NCBI RefSeq assembly: GCF_003597395.2
Contig: NC_133790.1
Span: forward strand, 23,244,576-23,308,575
Direction of reading: 5' to 3'
Origin: Chelonoidis abingdonii
Lineage: Eukaryota > Chordata > Testudines > Testudinidae
DNA length: 64,000 nt
Both the position numbers and the translations under genes were made by a program. Under the pieces are notes generated by a model that was not told the DNA's origin, did not search any database, and was given only the letters and a program-made list of their open reading frames with translations. Each line of letters starts with the position of its first letter. Within the stretch, counting starts at the first letter, position 1. This document shows positions 1 through 12,100 of the stretch, in pieces.

Positions 1-2873
1 TAGTGAACTGAACTTTATTATGTTGACCTCAAAATGAGTTTCACAGCTCTTCAGATGGTTGCTCCCTATCTTATCTCCCTTCCTGCCTTTCTCCACCCAA
101 TGTGCACAGGCCGTGGGGTATTTAGCCCTGGTGTATGTAACTGAACTGCTCTGGAAGTAGTTGTAAAGCTGAAGCACAGTTCGTCACCAGCCCCCCTGAT
201 CATCCGGCTCAGCTCTGGTTGAGTAACTGTGAGTGATCCCCTTCCAGCCTTTTTTTCTCCCCTCCTCCTTCAGCTTCCTGTTCCTCAGCTCTGTAGTGTT
301 TGCTCAAGTCAGGAAGGGGGAGGACGTGGGGGGAAGTTAATCATTAAACTGTACTGTCTGCCACGTAACTGTTCACAAGCAGGGAGCAGAGTGGTTGTAT
401 CCGTATTTCCTTTCCATGCACTGTGGCTCTTTTTGTCAGTGGGCAGCTGGGAAGGTTGTGTTTCTTCTTTACCTCACCTGCGCTTGCTCTCCACTCTCTC
501 CCTTCCCTTCCTTGTCCAACCTGTCACATACACATACACACGGGACCAAGCAGGTGCATCTAGCTAGTTTTGCTTAGTTTTATGCTGTGTAGCAAGAGGA
601 AATGGAGTACCCTCTGCTCAGCCTCTCCTTTGAGGGGCAAGTGAGCTGAGAAGGCAGTTTTTGTGAGGATCTGAAAGTTACATGTGTCTGCCCCTTAGAG
701 GGAGAAGAACAGTAGAATGAGAGGGATAGGAGAGTGTGTCCAGAATGCCTTGCACAGGACTCTGCTTTCATGTGCTATGGGTGTGGTGACTCTGAAGGCT
801 TGAGTTTGTGTGGTTTTCTTGCTTCCTGGTGGAGTCTGATTTGCTTTAGTCATTGGCCCGGAGAAGTGCATGGAGGCAAGAACCCCACCTTCCCTGATAG
901 AGATTGTGCAGGAAACTGTACACAAAACCACAGAGTCATTGGACCTGCACAGTCAGAGCGGCGGCAGTACTTTCTCGGCTCCTCTGAGGTATGTGTCTGT
1001 ATAGCTCTGGAATCCACCCACTGTTCTGTTGCTTAAAAAAGGTTGGACTGACTTTTCCCCAGCTGTGAAAAGCCCTTGGACAATCTGATCCTGGGATATT
1101 TTGGCCACCATAAGATGATGACTGTGGCTTAAATGACTTGGAGTATCTTTTGGTGAGACTAAAGTCATGGCATTAATTTAACATTCCTCCTCTGCTGGGG
1201 CCCTCTCTTCTGCCCTGCCATAGGGATGGGCTCTGATTTAAGAGATCTTTCTCCATGGTAACACCTTGACCCATGGAGGAAGATGCCCTTGGGAGAACAG
1301 GAAAGCCTCTCCTTCCTTCCTTTGTGTAGTGTAACAACTTCTGTCCCCCATTTGACCTTTGCATACAGTTTGGGTTATTGAATGTGTTGGGCTTGTATGA
1401 GCTGCTCAGCTCACTAAGGGGTTTTGAGGAGACAGCCAGTAGGCTGCCATCAGAAACTGCGTGTTACCAGCTGGGACTTGGGAGCTGTGCTGTGCTTTGG
1501 AAAGCCCAGATGTCTGTGAAGCCTAGCAATGGGAGAGATTTTCCCTCTGAGTTCTGAAGGAACTGAAGCTAGCTGCAGCACACAGAGGAAAATGGCTGAG
1601 AGATGCCTTGAAGACTGTTGGTCTGCAGTTGTGGTGAAGGGGATGGAGATCCAGAGCAGTTAAAGGGGCTTCTGGAGAAGCAGCTTCATCTCCTAGTCCT
1701 ACATAAACTGCACTACTTTACTGCACTTTGGCAGCATTCTGTCTCTCTGAACTGTCCTGGTACATCTTGATGCTCTGGTAATGGAGAATGCCTGTGTCCC
1801 TTGTGGACCAGCTCCTCTCTTCTCTACTAGCCTTAAGTAGGTGTGTGTTGGAGTCTGTTGCTCCTCTGGAAGGCTGGGCACCCAGCCAGTGAGGCTTTCT
1901 TTAGAAAACAAGTACAGCACAGACCTGCAATGCTTCACTGGAGTTTCAACCATTGGGGATTGCAGGAGGCATCTTGGGGTGGGATCACAGGCCCAGCAAG
2001 CTGGGATTTGTCTGTGAGTCACTGCAAAGGGTGCTTGCTGTGCTTGGACCAGGCACGGAGCAAAGCTTGCGGAAAGAAAGCCAAAATGGTGGAGACCCTT
2101 TTCTTGCTCAGAGGTTGAAGTGACTATTCGGATTCCAGAGAGGGTCTCTTACCTGCTTGTTATGTGTTTCCCTCTGCCTGACATGCTAGTGTGTACGTTT
2201 CTAGCTTTATGGAGGTTTTTTCTTCCCTTCAGAAATTTGTAAACAGTCTCCACCCAGCAAGTTAAGAACTGTTTCCAGGTGATGAAATTGCATTTACCTG
2301 GCAGGCACCATCCAGTTAACCTTTTGTGTGGCTTGCTGTGTGCTGAGGAGGAATCTTTTTCCTCTGGGAGGCAAATGGTAGCTTGCTGCACTGATAGACT
2401 GATTGAAACTTTTTGAAAACTGATTGAAAAAGTCTCTCTTGTGCCGGTTCAGGCTCCTTTGATTCCAGAAAATTCCTTTCCAGGGAACTCGTTTCCTGGA
2501 GAAAGTGGCACTCACAGCCATATTTTAATGATCTGGGGCTTTTAATTAATCTGTGTCAGTATCTGATGTAGATCTGTCCGAGTTCTTCTACTGCAAAGCA
2601 CAATGAGACCAGATGCTCCTTGCTGCTGGGCTGTTCCCCAGTTTAGCAGAAAATCCCAGATTGGGATTTCTTCTGGCTACTTTGGTGCCTCTTGAAGTTT
2701 CCTTTTATAGCAGAGGTTTTACTGACCCACTTTCCCAGTCCAGTACAGTTTTGAAGGATGTGCAGTAGATCATCCAGAGGGGCTATAAATGTGACACCAT
2801 CTGAACGAGGGGAAGAGGAATAAACTGGTGGTCTGCTTAAGACAAAAAGACCTTTCGTGTTATTTCTCTGCAG
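1..2873 (+). other. PXN: 5' flank / intron 1 of PXN (partial)
   Basis: No ATG-bearing first exon ending in phase 1 was found, so the initiator exon lies upstream of the window. The stretch contains no ORF I recognise. One short open stretch with splice-like borders at 850-988 is discussed under findings. The rest looks like ordinary unique intron sequence. Confidence 0.7.
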
Positions 2874-3100
2874 ATGCTTTGCTAGCGGACCTGGAGTCTA
2901 CCACCTCTCACATCTCCAAACGGCCAGTGTTCTTGTCGGAGGAAACACCCTATTCCTATCCAACTGGAAACCATACATACCAGGAGATCCCAGTGCCCCC
3001 ACCTGTGCCACCCCCTCCTTCCAGTGAAGCCCTGAATGGAACTGTGATTGACCCTTTAGACCAGTGGCAACCCAGTGTCTCCCGATACATCCACCAGCAA
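2874..3100 (+). CDS. PXN: PXN exon 2: LD1 and N-terminal tyrosine/proline region
   Basis: The acceptor is ctctgcag and the donor is CAA|gtaagt. The exon enters in phase 1, its first two bases completing an Asp codon, and leaves in phase 0. It encodes the LD1 core ([11 protein letters not shown]) and the TPYSYPTG segment corresponding to the Tyr31 site phosphorylated by FAK/Src in mammals. The [10 protein letters not shown] tract (SH3-binding type) and the DQWQPS segment follow. In this frame the sequence is open upstream into the intron, but the splice junction and homology set the border. Confidence 0.96.
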
Positions 3101-6100
3101 GTAAGTATGCGATGTTTGGGGCAAGCGAAGGGGTTTGTGCATATCTTCTGAACTGATGTGGAGTGTATCTAGGGTGCAGGAGATGAGGTGAGGAGGGAGG
3201 GAGAGAGGGGATTGTGGGGAGTAAGGAGGAGTTTGGGTAATCAACAGGCTGGTATGTGATGAGGAAATGGGGGAAATTTCCCAACAAGATGCAGTGATTG
3301 GGGGAAGGGAGAGTCTAGGCACCCACTCCTGTCTGGTTTAGCGATAAAATACCAGTTGAAGACCCATCATCAATGTTCCAGTGAAAACCACAGTACAAAA
3401 GGCTAGTATTAATCACCCACCTTGCAGCCTATGGAAAGGAGACTGGAAGATTTCCCGCTCAGTGGCAAAATTCATAGGTGAGCTAGAGGGAGCATTTGCT
3501 GAGCTAGCTTGTGGGTTGCGGCTGATCTGTAGCTGTTTATTGTCAGGCTTTGTCCTGTTAATTTCACGCATTTGTTCAATGTTCGCAGTCTCCAATACAA
3601 ATCTCATTTCCTCAGCCTCAGTCCCAGTCTCCTGTGTACAGCTCCAGTGCCAAAAGTTCCAGTGCCTCTGTTCCCCGAGAGAGTGTCTGCTCTTCTTCCT
3701 CACGTGCCAGTGAAGAGGAGCACGTCTACAGGTATCCTCCCCCTCCTAGGGAGATGAGAAGCCTGAATTGTGGTCAGAGTGCTGTGGGCAGTAAGCGCTG
3801 TGACTCCGCTTCCAGTTATAGGAGGCGGGATAGATACTGACTCACCTGTCCTGTTTCGGTTTTACTGCTCAGGGCTCTCTAGAGTTCTGAGAACTCCTTT
3901 TTCATGGAGGTCATTGTTAATTTAGCCTTGTGGAAATGACTTTGAGATGGGAAAGCTGGTTTAATCACTCCATAGGCAGGGTAGGAAGCAACATGATCCA
4001 GTGAATAGGGCACCAGAGAATCAGAAAAAAAGTGGCTTTTGTTTCAAACTCTGCCCGTGACTTGCTATCTGATCTTGGATAAGTGACTTATCCTTGCTGT
4101 TTGTTTCTCCAGTTGTACAGTAACTCCTCACTTAATGTTGTAGTTCTGTTCCTGAAAAATACGACTTTCTGCGAAACGATGTTAAGTGAATCTAATTTCC
4201 CCATAAGAATTAATGTAAATGCAGGGGGGAAGGGGGAACAAAAGACGTTATATACATATACAATATAAGCTTTAAACAGTTTTAAACAGTTTAATATTTG
4301 TGCACAGCAATGAATGATTGTGAAGCTTGGTTGAGGTGGTGGAGTAAGAGAGTGGAATATTTCCCAGGGAATGCCTTGCTGCTAAATGATGAACTAGCAC
4401 TCGGCTGAGCCCTCAAGGGTTAACAAGCTGTTGTTAATATAGCCTCACACTCTACAAGGCAGCATGGACTGAGGCAGGAGGGAGGAAACACAATAGATGC
4501 AGGGCAGTAACTGCAAACACTTCCCTGCAAAAACTGAACATGATGATGAACCCACACTATCCAGCTAGAGTGCACCACTCTCTCCTCCTGACAGCACATG
4601 CCCGGCTGCGCAGGTGCTGACTTTGCAAAGTGCTTGGAGGGGTGTGCATGAGTGAGAGAGACAGAGAGACGTCTTGCCCCTTTAAGTTCACTGGCCCCAC
4701 TTCAAGTACGCTCCCCTTTTAAGTAGGTCAGACAGGAAACATTGGCTTGCAGCAAGCTCCCTCCTTTCTCTCCCTGAGCCCTGTCTCCTTCCTTCACTTT
4801 GTGGAGAGGGGGTATGGAGCAGGGGGACATCCTGACATCAGCACCCCTCTCCCCCAGTTCCCAGCAAGAGGGGAGTTCCCGGGAGCAGCTCCAAGGCAGA
4901 GGGCAGGGCAGGAGCAGTGGGGGAGCACCTGAACTGCTGCTGGGCAGCTGCTGAGTCTCATACCTTACAGGGAAGTTAAGGGAGCTGATGGGGCGGGGGG
5001 AGATGTCAGCCCCTCCAGTTCAAATCCCCGAGAGGAGGAGCTGCTCTTCCAGGGAATCCTGCAAGCGGTGGACAAAGCAGGCAGCTGCCAAACAACATAA
5101 TAAGAGAGCATTGTGCAACTTTAAACGAGCCTGTTTCCTAATAGATCAGCAACGTAACAATGAACATCGTTAACTGGGACAATGTTTAGTGAGGAGTTAC
5201 TGTACGGTAAACCTGAGCCTGCTCTGAGCTCTATGGATGAACAGCTCCATAAAAATGCAAAGGATAGTCTCCTGTAGTCCCATGTTAAGCATCCTAGATG
5301 CAGTTTATTAGAGGGGAGACAGAAGCTGCGTCCAGGGAATGACCAACAGAAACGATTCAATTACTTGTGAACTGGCTGGATGTGAAGTGATTTGACTTAT
5401 AAAATGACCTTGAATGAAGGAACAATCTGACTGCTCGTGGCAAATCTATAAATCTCCGTGCTCAGAGAGGTCAGAACTATTTAGATACATCTTTACGGCC
5501 ACAAATACCGCCCCCTCTCTCCTATTAGGAGACTGTGGAAAGGTAGCAAGAACAGGGAGACAGCTTTTTTAGTGTTCCAATTTCTGCTGCTGTTACTTTC
5601 TTTCTCAAGTTAATATAACTCCCCCTGCAGCTCTAGGACCCCGAGAGCTGCTTCCAGCAGCCTCCCCAAACTGCACAGTCCACCTGCTGTCTGGTATTTT
5701 TAAGTTGCTGCAGCTGTAACTTTTTCCTGATCCATGACAAGTTTTAACCACGTCAGTTCTTTCTGCTGATCACAATGAAAGCTGGTTCTTGAATTAGTTC
5801 AGCAGCAGCCTGACAGTCCTGGTTTTGATTAAAGCCATTAAAGGTATATCTAGGCTGCAATAAAACACCTGCAGCTGTCCCCTGTCAGCTGACTGGGGAT
5901 GGTGGGCCTTGGGCTATAAAATTGCAGCCTAGATGCTTGGGCCAGGACTCCAGAGCCTAGGCTTAAGCCTGAGCCTGAACCTCTGCACTGCAGTTTTATA
6001 GCCAAGTGAGCCCACGTCTGCTGGCATGGGCCAGCCACAGGTATTTTACTGCAGTGTAGACATATCCTACGGGTAAGCAACATAAACCCAGGGTTCAGAC

Positions 6101-9100
6101 TCAGGCTCAGCTGTAATCTCCTTCCGTCTGCACACAGATTGCACTAACCGAAGGTCCCAGGGCCCTACAGGGCTGAAAGGTCTGAACCTGAGTCAAGCTG
6201 GGACACAGGGTTCAAACCCTGTTGGTTTGCTGTGTTGATGCAGCCCACTGGACTCGTGCTCTGGCAGTCTGCCAAAAGTATCCCACAATCGTGTGGCTGA
6301 TCTTTTTGGTGAATAGTCAAGTTTTCCCACACTGCATCATGAACAAAGGGCTAGAGTGGCCACATTTGGGGAGAGTGCTAGGAAGTCTGGGATATGGGTG
6401 GCTGGACTCAGGCCTGTGGAATGCAGTATAGACAGTGGAGCCCCAGGTTGGCACCCAGGGTTCAGCAATTCCTAACCTGAGGTTACAAATGCTGAAGTGT
6501 AGATGCTGAAGCCCTAGATTAACAAACCCAGGACCTGTTAACCCGAGTTCTACTGATCCTGGTATGCATTGCAGTGTAGACATACCCAAACATGGATGTC
6601 CAGACCTTTCCCAACTCAGGCAGTAATGGCAGTTGCCAGGGGCATGAGGATTGCATGCAAATGACACAAAATGGAGCAGTTCGCAGCTTCCCTTGTTTGT
6701 TAATCTCGGGGCATGGCTGACAGGTCCCAGCAAGAGGTGCAGCCTGGCTGCATGGATCAAGATGACACATTGCATACCGGGGCTACAACATCGGTGGACT
6801 TCACCTTCAGATTCAAGACGGGGGTATCCACTGGTTGTATTATGGAACTCCAGGCTTGTCATTTGTACTGTAGGCTTTGTGGAGTTCTAAAGCCTGTAAC
6901 AATAACGTTCTGATATGGCAGAGAGATAGATAGCGGGTGTGATTGTTGGTCACAGGACTGGCAACCAGGAAGTGTTGATTTCTGATCCAGATTGGAAACT
7001 AACTTATTTTGTGACATTAAAGAAATCACTTCTCTTTGTGCCTCAATTTTTCCTATCTGATAAACTGTGGTAAACTTATTTCCCTCCCAGAGTGGTTGCA
7101 AAGATCAGTCTACAGCACTCTGAAGACGCAAAGCACTGCAAGTGCTAAGTATTGGTATGCAAATGGGGAGTGGGGGTGGGGAATATCCCTACGGGATAAG
7201 TAGTATCTAAAACAAACATCACACACAGTTATATAATAAAATAACATTAACTGTACATATTTAATGTGGTGATATGATTTTTTAATTGTTTAAGTGGAGT
7301 AGCACCCTAGAAGGTAAAGGACTGTGTAGCAGTTTATTGGGGCTTAAAGAAAGACCTTATGCCTTGCTGTCGGGTTTCTGTCACCATGTACCTTGCTCTA
7401 TGCTGTTTTATCATTTAGTAGTTAAGGAGGCTAGAGCAGGGGTGGGCAAACTACAGCCTGTGTGCCGGATCCAGCCCCACAGGGCTTTGGATCTGGCCCA
7501 CGGGATTGCTTCCTGTGATGCCGCGGGCCCCAAGCCACTCTCAGAAGTGGCTGGCACCACTTCCCTGCAGCTCCCGGGCGGGAGGGGGCAGAGGTCTCTG
7601 TGCGTTGCCATTGCCGTTGCCTCCAGGCACCACCCCTCACAGCTCTCATTGACCGGGAACGGGGAGCCAGGGCCAACTGGAACCTCAGGGGAGGTACCTG
7701 GAGGCGCGGCAAGGGCAGTGCACGTGGAGCCCTTTGTCCTCCCTCCCCCAGGGGCCGCAGTGCTTCCTGGAGCGGCGCAGGGCTGGGGACAGGGCAGGCA
7801 TGCAGGGAGCCTTCCCTGGCCCCAGTGTGCGCCGCCATCACCCTGGAGCCGCTTTTAGATAAGCGGCACCAGGCCGGAGCCCGACCCCTGCCTGCCCCCC
7901 CACTGCCCTAAGCTCCCTGCCTGTACCTTGCACCCCTCCTGCACCACAACTCCCTGCCATGAGCCCCCATACACCCTGCACCCTTGTGCACCCCAACTCC
8001 CTGCTGTGAGCCCCCTCCTGCAGTCTGCACCCCTCCTGCACTCCTGCCCTGAGCCCCCTCCTCACTCCACACCCCTCCTGCACCCCAACCCCCTTCCCAG
8101 AGCCCTCTCATACACCTTGCACCCTTCCTGCACCTCAACCTCCTTCCCAGAGCCCCCTCATACACCCCGCACCCTTCCTCTGCCCCAGTCCCTTGCCCTG
8201 ATCCCCTTCCTGCGCCCCAGCCCTGTACACAATTTCCCCACCCAGATGTGGCCCTTGGCCCAAAAAGCTTGCCCACCCTTGGGCTAGACAGCAGGAAGCT
8301 GAGTGGGGTATGTACTTCAGTTGCCTTCCCTTCCTCTAAACCAGCCATGCTTCACCTCTTCCTCTAGGAGGGAATTTCTTTCTTGCTTTTGTGATGTCAG
8401 TGGAAACAAATGACTTTCTTCTATGCTAGCTGATGGTTCTGCTTCTCTTCTGCATATCACTGACTTGCAGTCTGTTAACCCTGTGCTACACGCAGCCATA
8501 GAAATCTGAGACTTTGTTCATGGCTACTATTGCAGAGTGAGGACATAGCTGATCAGCTGCTTTGGTGCTAGTGTCCTCCAACAACGAGCACCAGCTGATA
8601 TTATGCTGAGTGCATTTATTTATTGTATTTTTAGTGTGTACATTTAAATGTCTTGGGTTCGTGACAAGGTGCCAGTGGGGCTGTTGTTACAAAGCTTTCC
8701 CCAGACCCCACCATGCTTTATCTTTCACCCAAAAGGGGAGTGACTCCAGTTTTACACTCCTCTTTCCTCTCTCAACCCAGTTTTCCCAACAAGCAGAAGT
8801 CTGCAGAACCATCTCCCACCATGATGAGCTCTTCATTGGGCAGCAACCTGTCAGAACTGGACCGACTACTCCTAGAACTGAACGCTGTTCAGCACAATCC
8901 CCCTAGTGGCTTCCCAACAGGTAGGAAGTGGTGACCCATGTGTCAGTGCTAAGTATGTTGATGCCTGGATCTCGCACCTCCCTCCATGTATAAATTTCCC
9001 TGTAACTCTTTCTCCCCTGCCCACTTCATCCTCCTTTTTGCCTTCCCCATGTTGTACCTGCCTCTTTTCACTGTAAGCGAGGGTCTATTGACTCTTTTTT

Positions 9101-12100
9101 TTTTTTTTTTTTTTTCCTGTCAGATGAAGCCAGCAGGAGCCCCTCCCTGCCCAGTGGGACTGGACCTCACTATGTTGTCCCAGAGAGCACTAGCTCTTCG
9201 GGGGTGAAGGCAGTACCCGCTACAAAAGAGAAGCCAAAGCGGAATGGAGGGCGTGGGATTGAGGATGTGCGTCCCAGTGTGGAGAGCCTTTTGGATGAAC
9301 TGGAGAGCTCTGTGCCAAGTCCAGTGTGAGTACTGACCCAGCTACTGTTCCCTTGGGTCCAGGGGGCATTGGGGCAGAGATGGGTTAGTGACTTCACACC
9401 ATTTAGTGACAGGAGCTAGGAGAGTGCAGTACTGCTGGGCAGATGGCCTCCTGTTTTCTTGGTAATGAGGGGATTTGCTCTCTCCAAACTGGGGAAGGTC
9501 AAGGAGGAAGTTGAAGATTGTAGCCATGTCTGCTTCTTTTTTGGGCTCAGATTTACTGCAACTGACATTGAGTCAGAAGCTGCTAATGTTGGAAAAACAA
9601 ATAAGTGTATAATGGGTCATTTTACCATTGGGGGTACATGTTTAATTTCAGAGGGACCTATCCTCCATGAACTTACCTAATTCTGTTTTGAACCCAGTCA
9701 TGCTGACTGAAAATTGTCACCATCTGTCAAAATAAATTGGGTGGGTCTCAGTCTAGTTCCTAATGGATGCTTGCTCATATCACAAACTACCACAGCTGCA
9801 CTAATTGGCATCTTTGGCAGTCTCATAGAGAGAGCAAAGGGTTGGAAGTGCCACAAAAGCTGATCTCCTGGAAGGCATGTTGAGGTGTATTTGGGGTCCA
9901 AGTGTGGGGAATCTGGCCATGCTGCTTTCCTTGCTGTACCTGTCCTGGGAATAAACAGAATCCCAAGAGCTGAGGCTGTCAGCCTGGGATTTTTCACCAC
10001 CACCACATTAACATGTAATGTGTGTGGTTTTTTGTTTTGTTTTTTTATCAGCCCTGCCATCACCGTGAACCAGGGTGAGGTGAGCAGCCCACAGCGGGTC
10101 ACCTCCAGCCAGCAGCAGACTCGCATATCTGCTTCTTCAGCCACAAGAGAACTGGATGAGCTGATGGCATCTCTCTCTGACTTCAAGGTGCCCAACCGTA
10201 ATAACTTCTGATCTTGTGTTCTCCACTCACTCGTCTGTCATCCATTTCTACTGACCACCTCCTCTCCTCGGATCACCCACTGCAGCCTTTACTCCTTGTA
10301 CCAGTCAAGTCTCGGTGGTGTGTTAGTGCTGTCAAAGTGCTGCTGCAGGTGTGATTGGTGTGACAAGTCTTATATCTGGTGTGGATGATGCAGAGACTTG
10401 TAAACTAAGTTTACTGCTCTTTAGATCTGGCAGGGTTTGCCCTAGTGTAGCATTCACAGGACTAAGCTAATCTTCTGATGTGTTGAGCAATAGATAGAAT
10501 ATGCTGATGCCAAGTGCAGATCTCATAATGTCCAGAAATCTCTCAGAAGCAGGGAGGATTTTCTGATGTAACTGCTGCTGTGTGTCGTACGAAGTGTTTA
10601 GCTAGCATTCGGGGGTATTTCTCCCCATGCCAAACACTGGATCAAGGCAATGCTTATCTCTGTCAACATCCTGAGGGGAAATCCCAGCTGGTGTAGTGCC
10701 CATTTTTTTTGTTCTGATTCAGGAAAAACACTTCATTGAAATAATGACTAACTGCACCTATGTTGCCCAGCAATACCAATTTGTAGGGTGGGGATATGTT
10801 TTGCGGGTGATGGGGAGGAGTGTGACAGTGTGTGATTCACAGTGAAGTAAAATGTTTTGTTGGCAACAGATAGGAGCTGAGTTCTTCTAAGAGCAGAGTC
10901 CATTGTTTTGGTGGGTTGTAATTTAATAAGAGGAACCCATCTCCCATCTATTTACTGGCAAAAACCAGCCTCTGCTGCTCTGGAGGATATCTCCTTTGTT
11001 GCCCTTGATTTTTCCCAATCAAGAAGATGGGAGATGATTTTTGAGACTTCCAGGCAGATGATTTGGGCAGTAAAGATTTCATCTCAAAGGGCAAGAAATT
11101 TCCATAGTTGGGTTCTAAAGAACCTCCCACCATTCAGGTAAAAATGGGGTTGATGTCTAAGCCTTTTGGGGCAGGAGGATGGGAAGTGCTGCATCAACAC
11201 ATCTGGAACATCCGAATTTTCATACTGGATCAGACCAGTGATCCAGCTATTTTACTGGCTAGTACCAGTTAGTTCAGAGGAAGGTTGGGGGAAGAAGGAA
11301 AAAAAAAGGAATAACCTGCCCATGAGGAAAGTTTCTTCCTCAGTTAGTGGTTACCTTATTACCTGGAGTGGGATGGTTTGTATCCCTTACATAAGATTTC
11401 TATATAGATATCACACATGCTTACACAAACATTGGATTGTCTTATCCTTTCAGATGTATAATACTCTTTCTTACAATGCATAGCTAACCTGTGGAACTCA
11501 TTGCCACATGATATCATTTATGCTACAATCTTAGCAAGATGACTAAAAGATTCCATTTTATGATTTTTAATATTTTGAATTTTATTTGAATTTCATCTCT
11601 TTTATATTATGAGTGAGGGTAAAGTAGGAGTGTCTGACTTACCCTCTTTATAACACTCATTATTTTGTGTATTTCTACCATAGCCTCACTTAAATCTTTT
11701 TTTCCCTAATCCAGTAAAGTCCCAATCTTTTCAATCTGTCTTCATATGAAAGCTTCTCCTGGCCTCTCACCATTTTTTGTCACCTGAATGCCCTCTGTTC
11801 CCACTGTATTTATTTATTTTTTAGATGAGCAACCAGAGCTCAACAAAATATTCCAGAATGGGGAAGAGGGTACCATGGATTTATATAATGACATTAGATT
11901 TTCATTCCTTGTGCACCCTAACATCATTTGCTTTTTTGACTGCTGTTATGGGGGGAGGGATAGCTCAGTGGTTTGTGCCTTGGCCAGCGAAACCCAGGGT
12001 TGTGAGTTCAATCCATGTGAGGGGGCCATTTAGGGAACTGGGGTAAATATCTGTCTGGGGATTGGTCCTGCTTTGAGCAGGGGGTTGGACTAGATGACCT

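Larger units (their letters stand above)
3732..8780 (+). other. PXN: PXN intron 3, repeat-containing
   Basis: A 5-kb intron holding a MIR, a pogo/Tigger-like element (4118-5202), MITEs (5843-6592), a second MIR and a hAT element (7437-8281). Long open frames here, such as the minus-strand one at 6317-6862 and the plus-strand one at 7286-7858, fall inside these repeats. Confidence 0.8.

Noticed and set aside
2898..3287. Minus-strand 129-codon frame opposite PXN exon 2
   Set aside because: It is a shadow of the coding exon; the plus-strand exon is well supported.
6317..6862. 181-codon minus-strand open frame
   Set aside because: It covers a MITE-like repeat; the residue pattern has no family resemblance and the frame crosses the repeat edge.
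7286..7858. 190-codon plus-strand open frame
   Set aside because: It lies mostly within the hAT element and GC-rich sequence; open frames exist on both strands there and no domain is visible.
11951..12025. Possible tRNA gene
   Set aside because: A and B boxes are present but the cloverleaf is degraded and a CR1-like tail follows; it is the head of a SINE.
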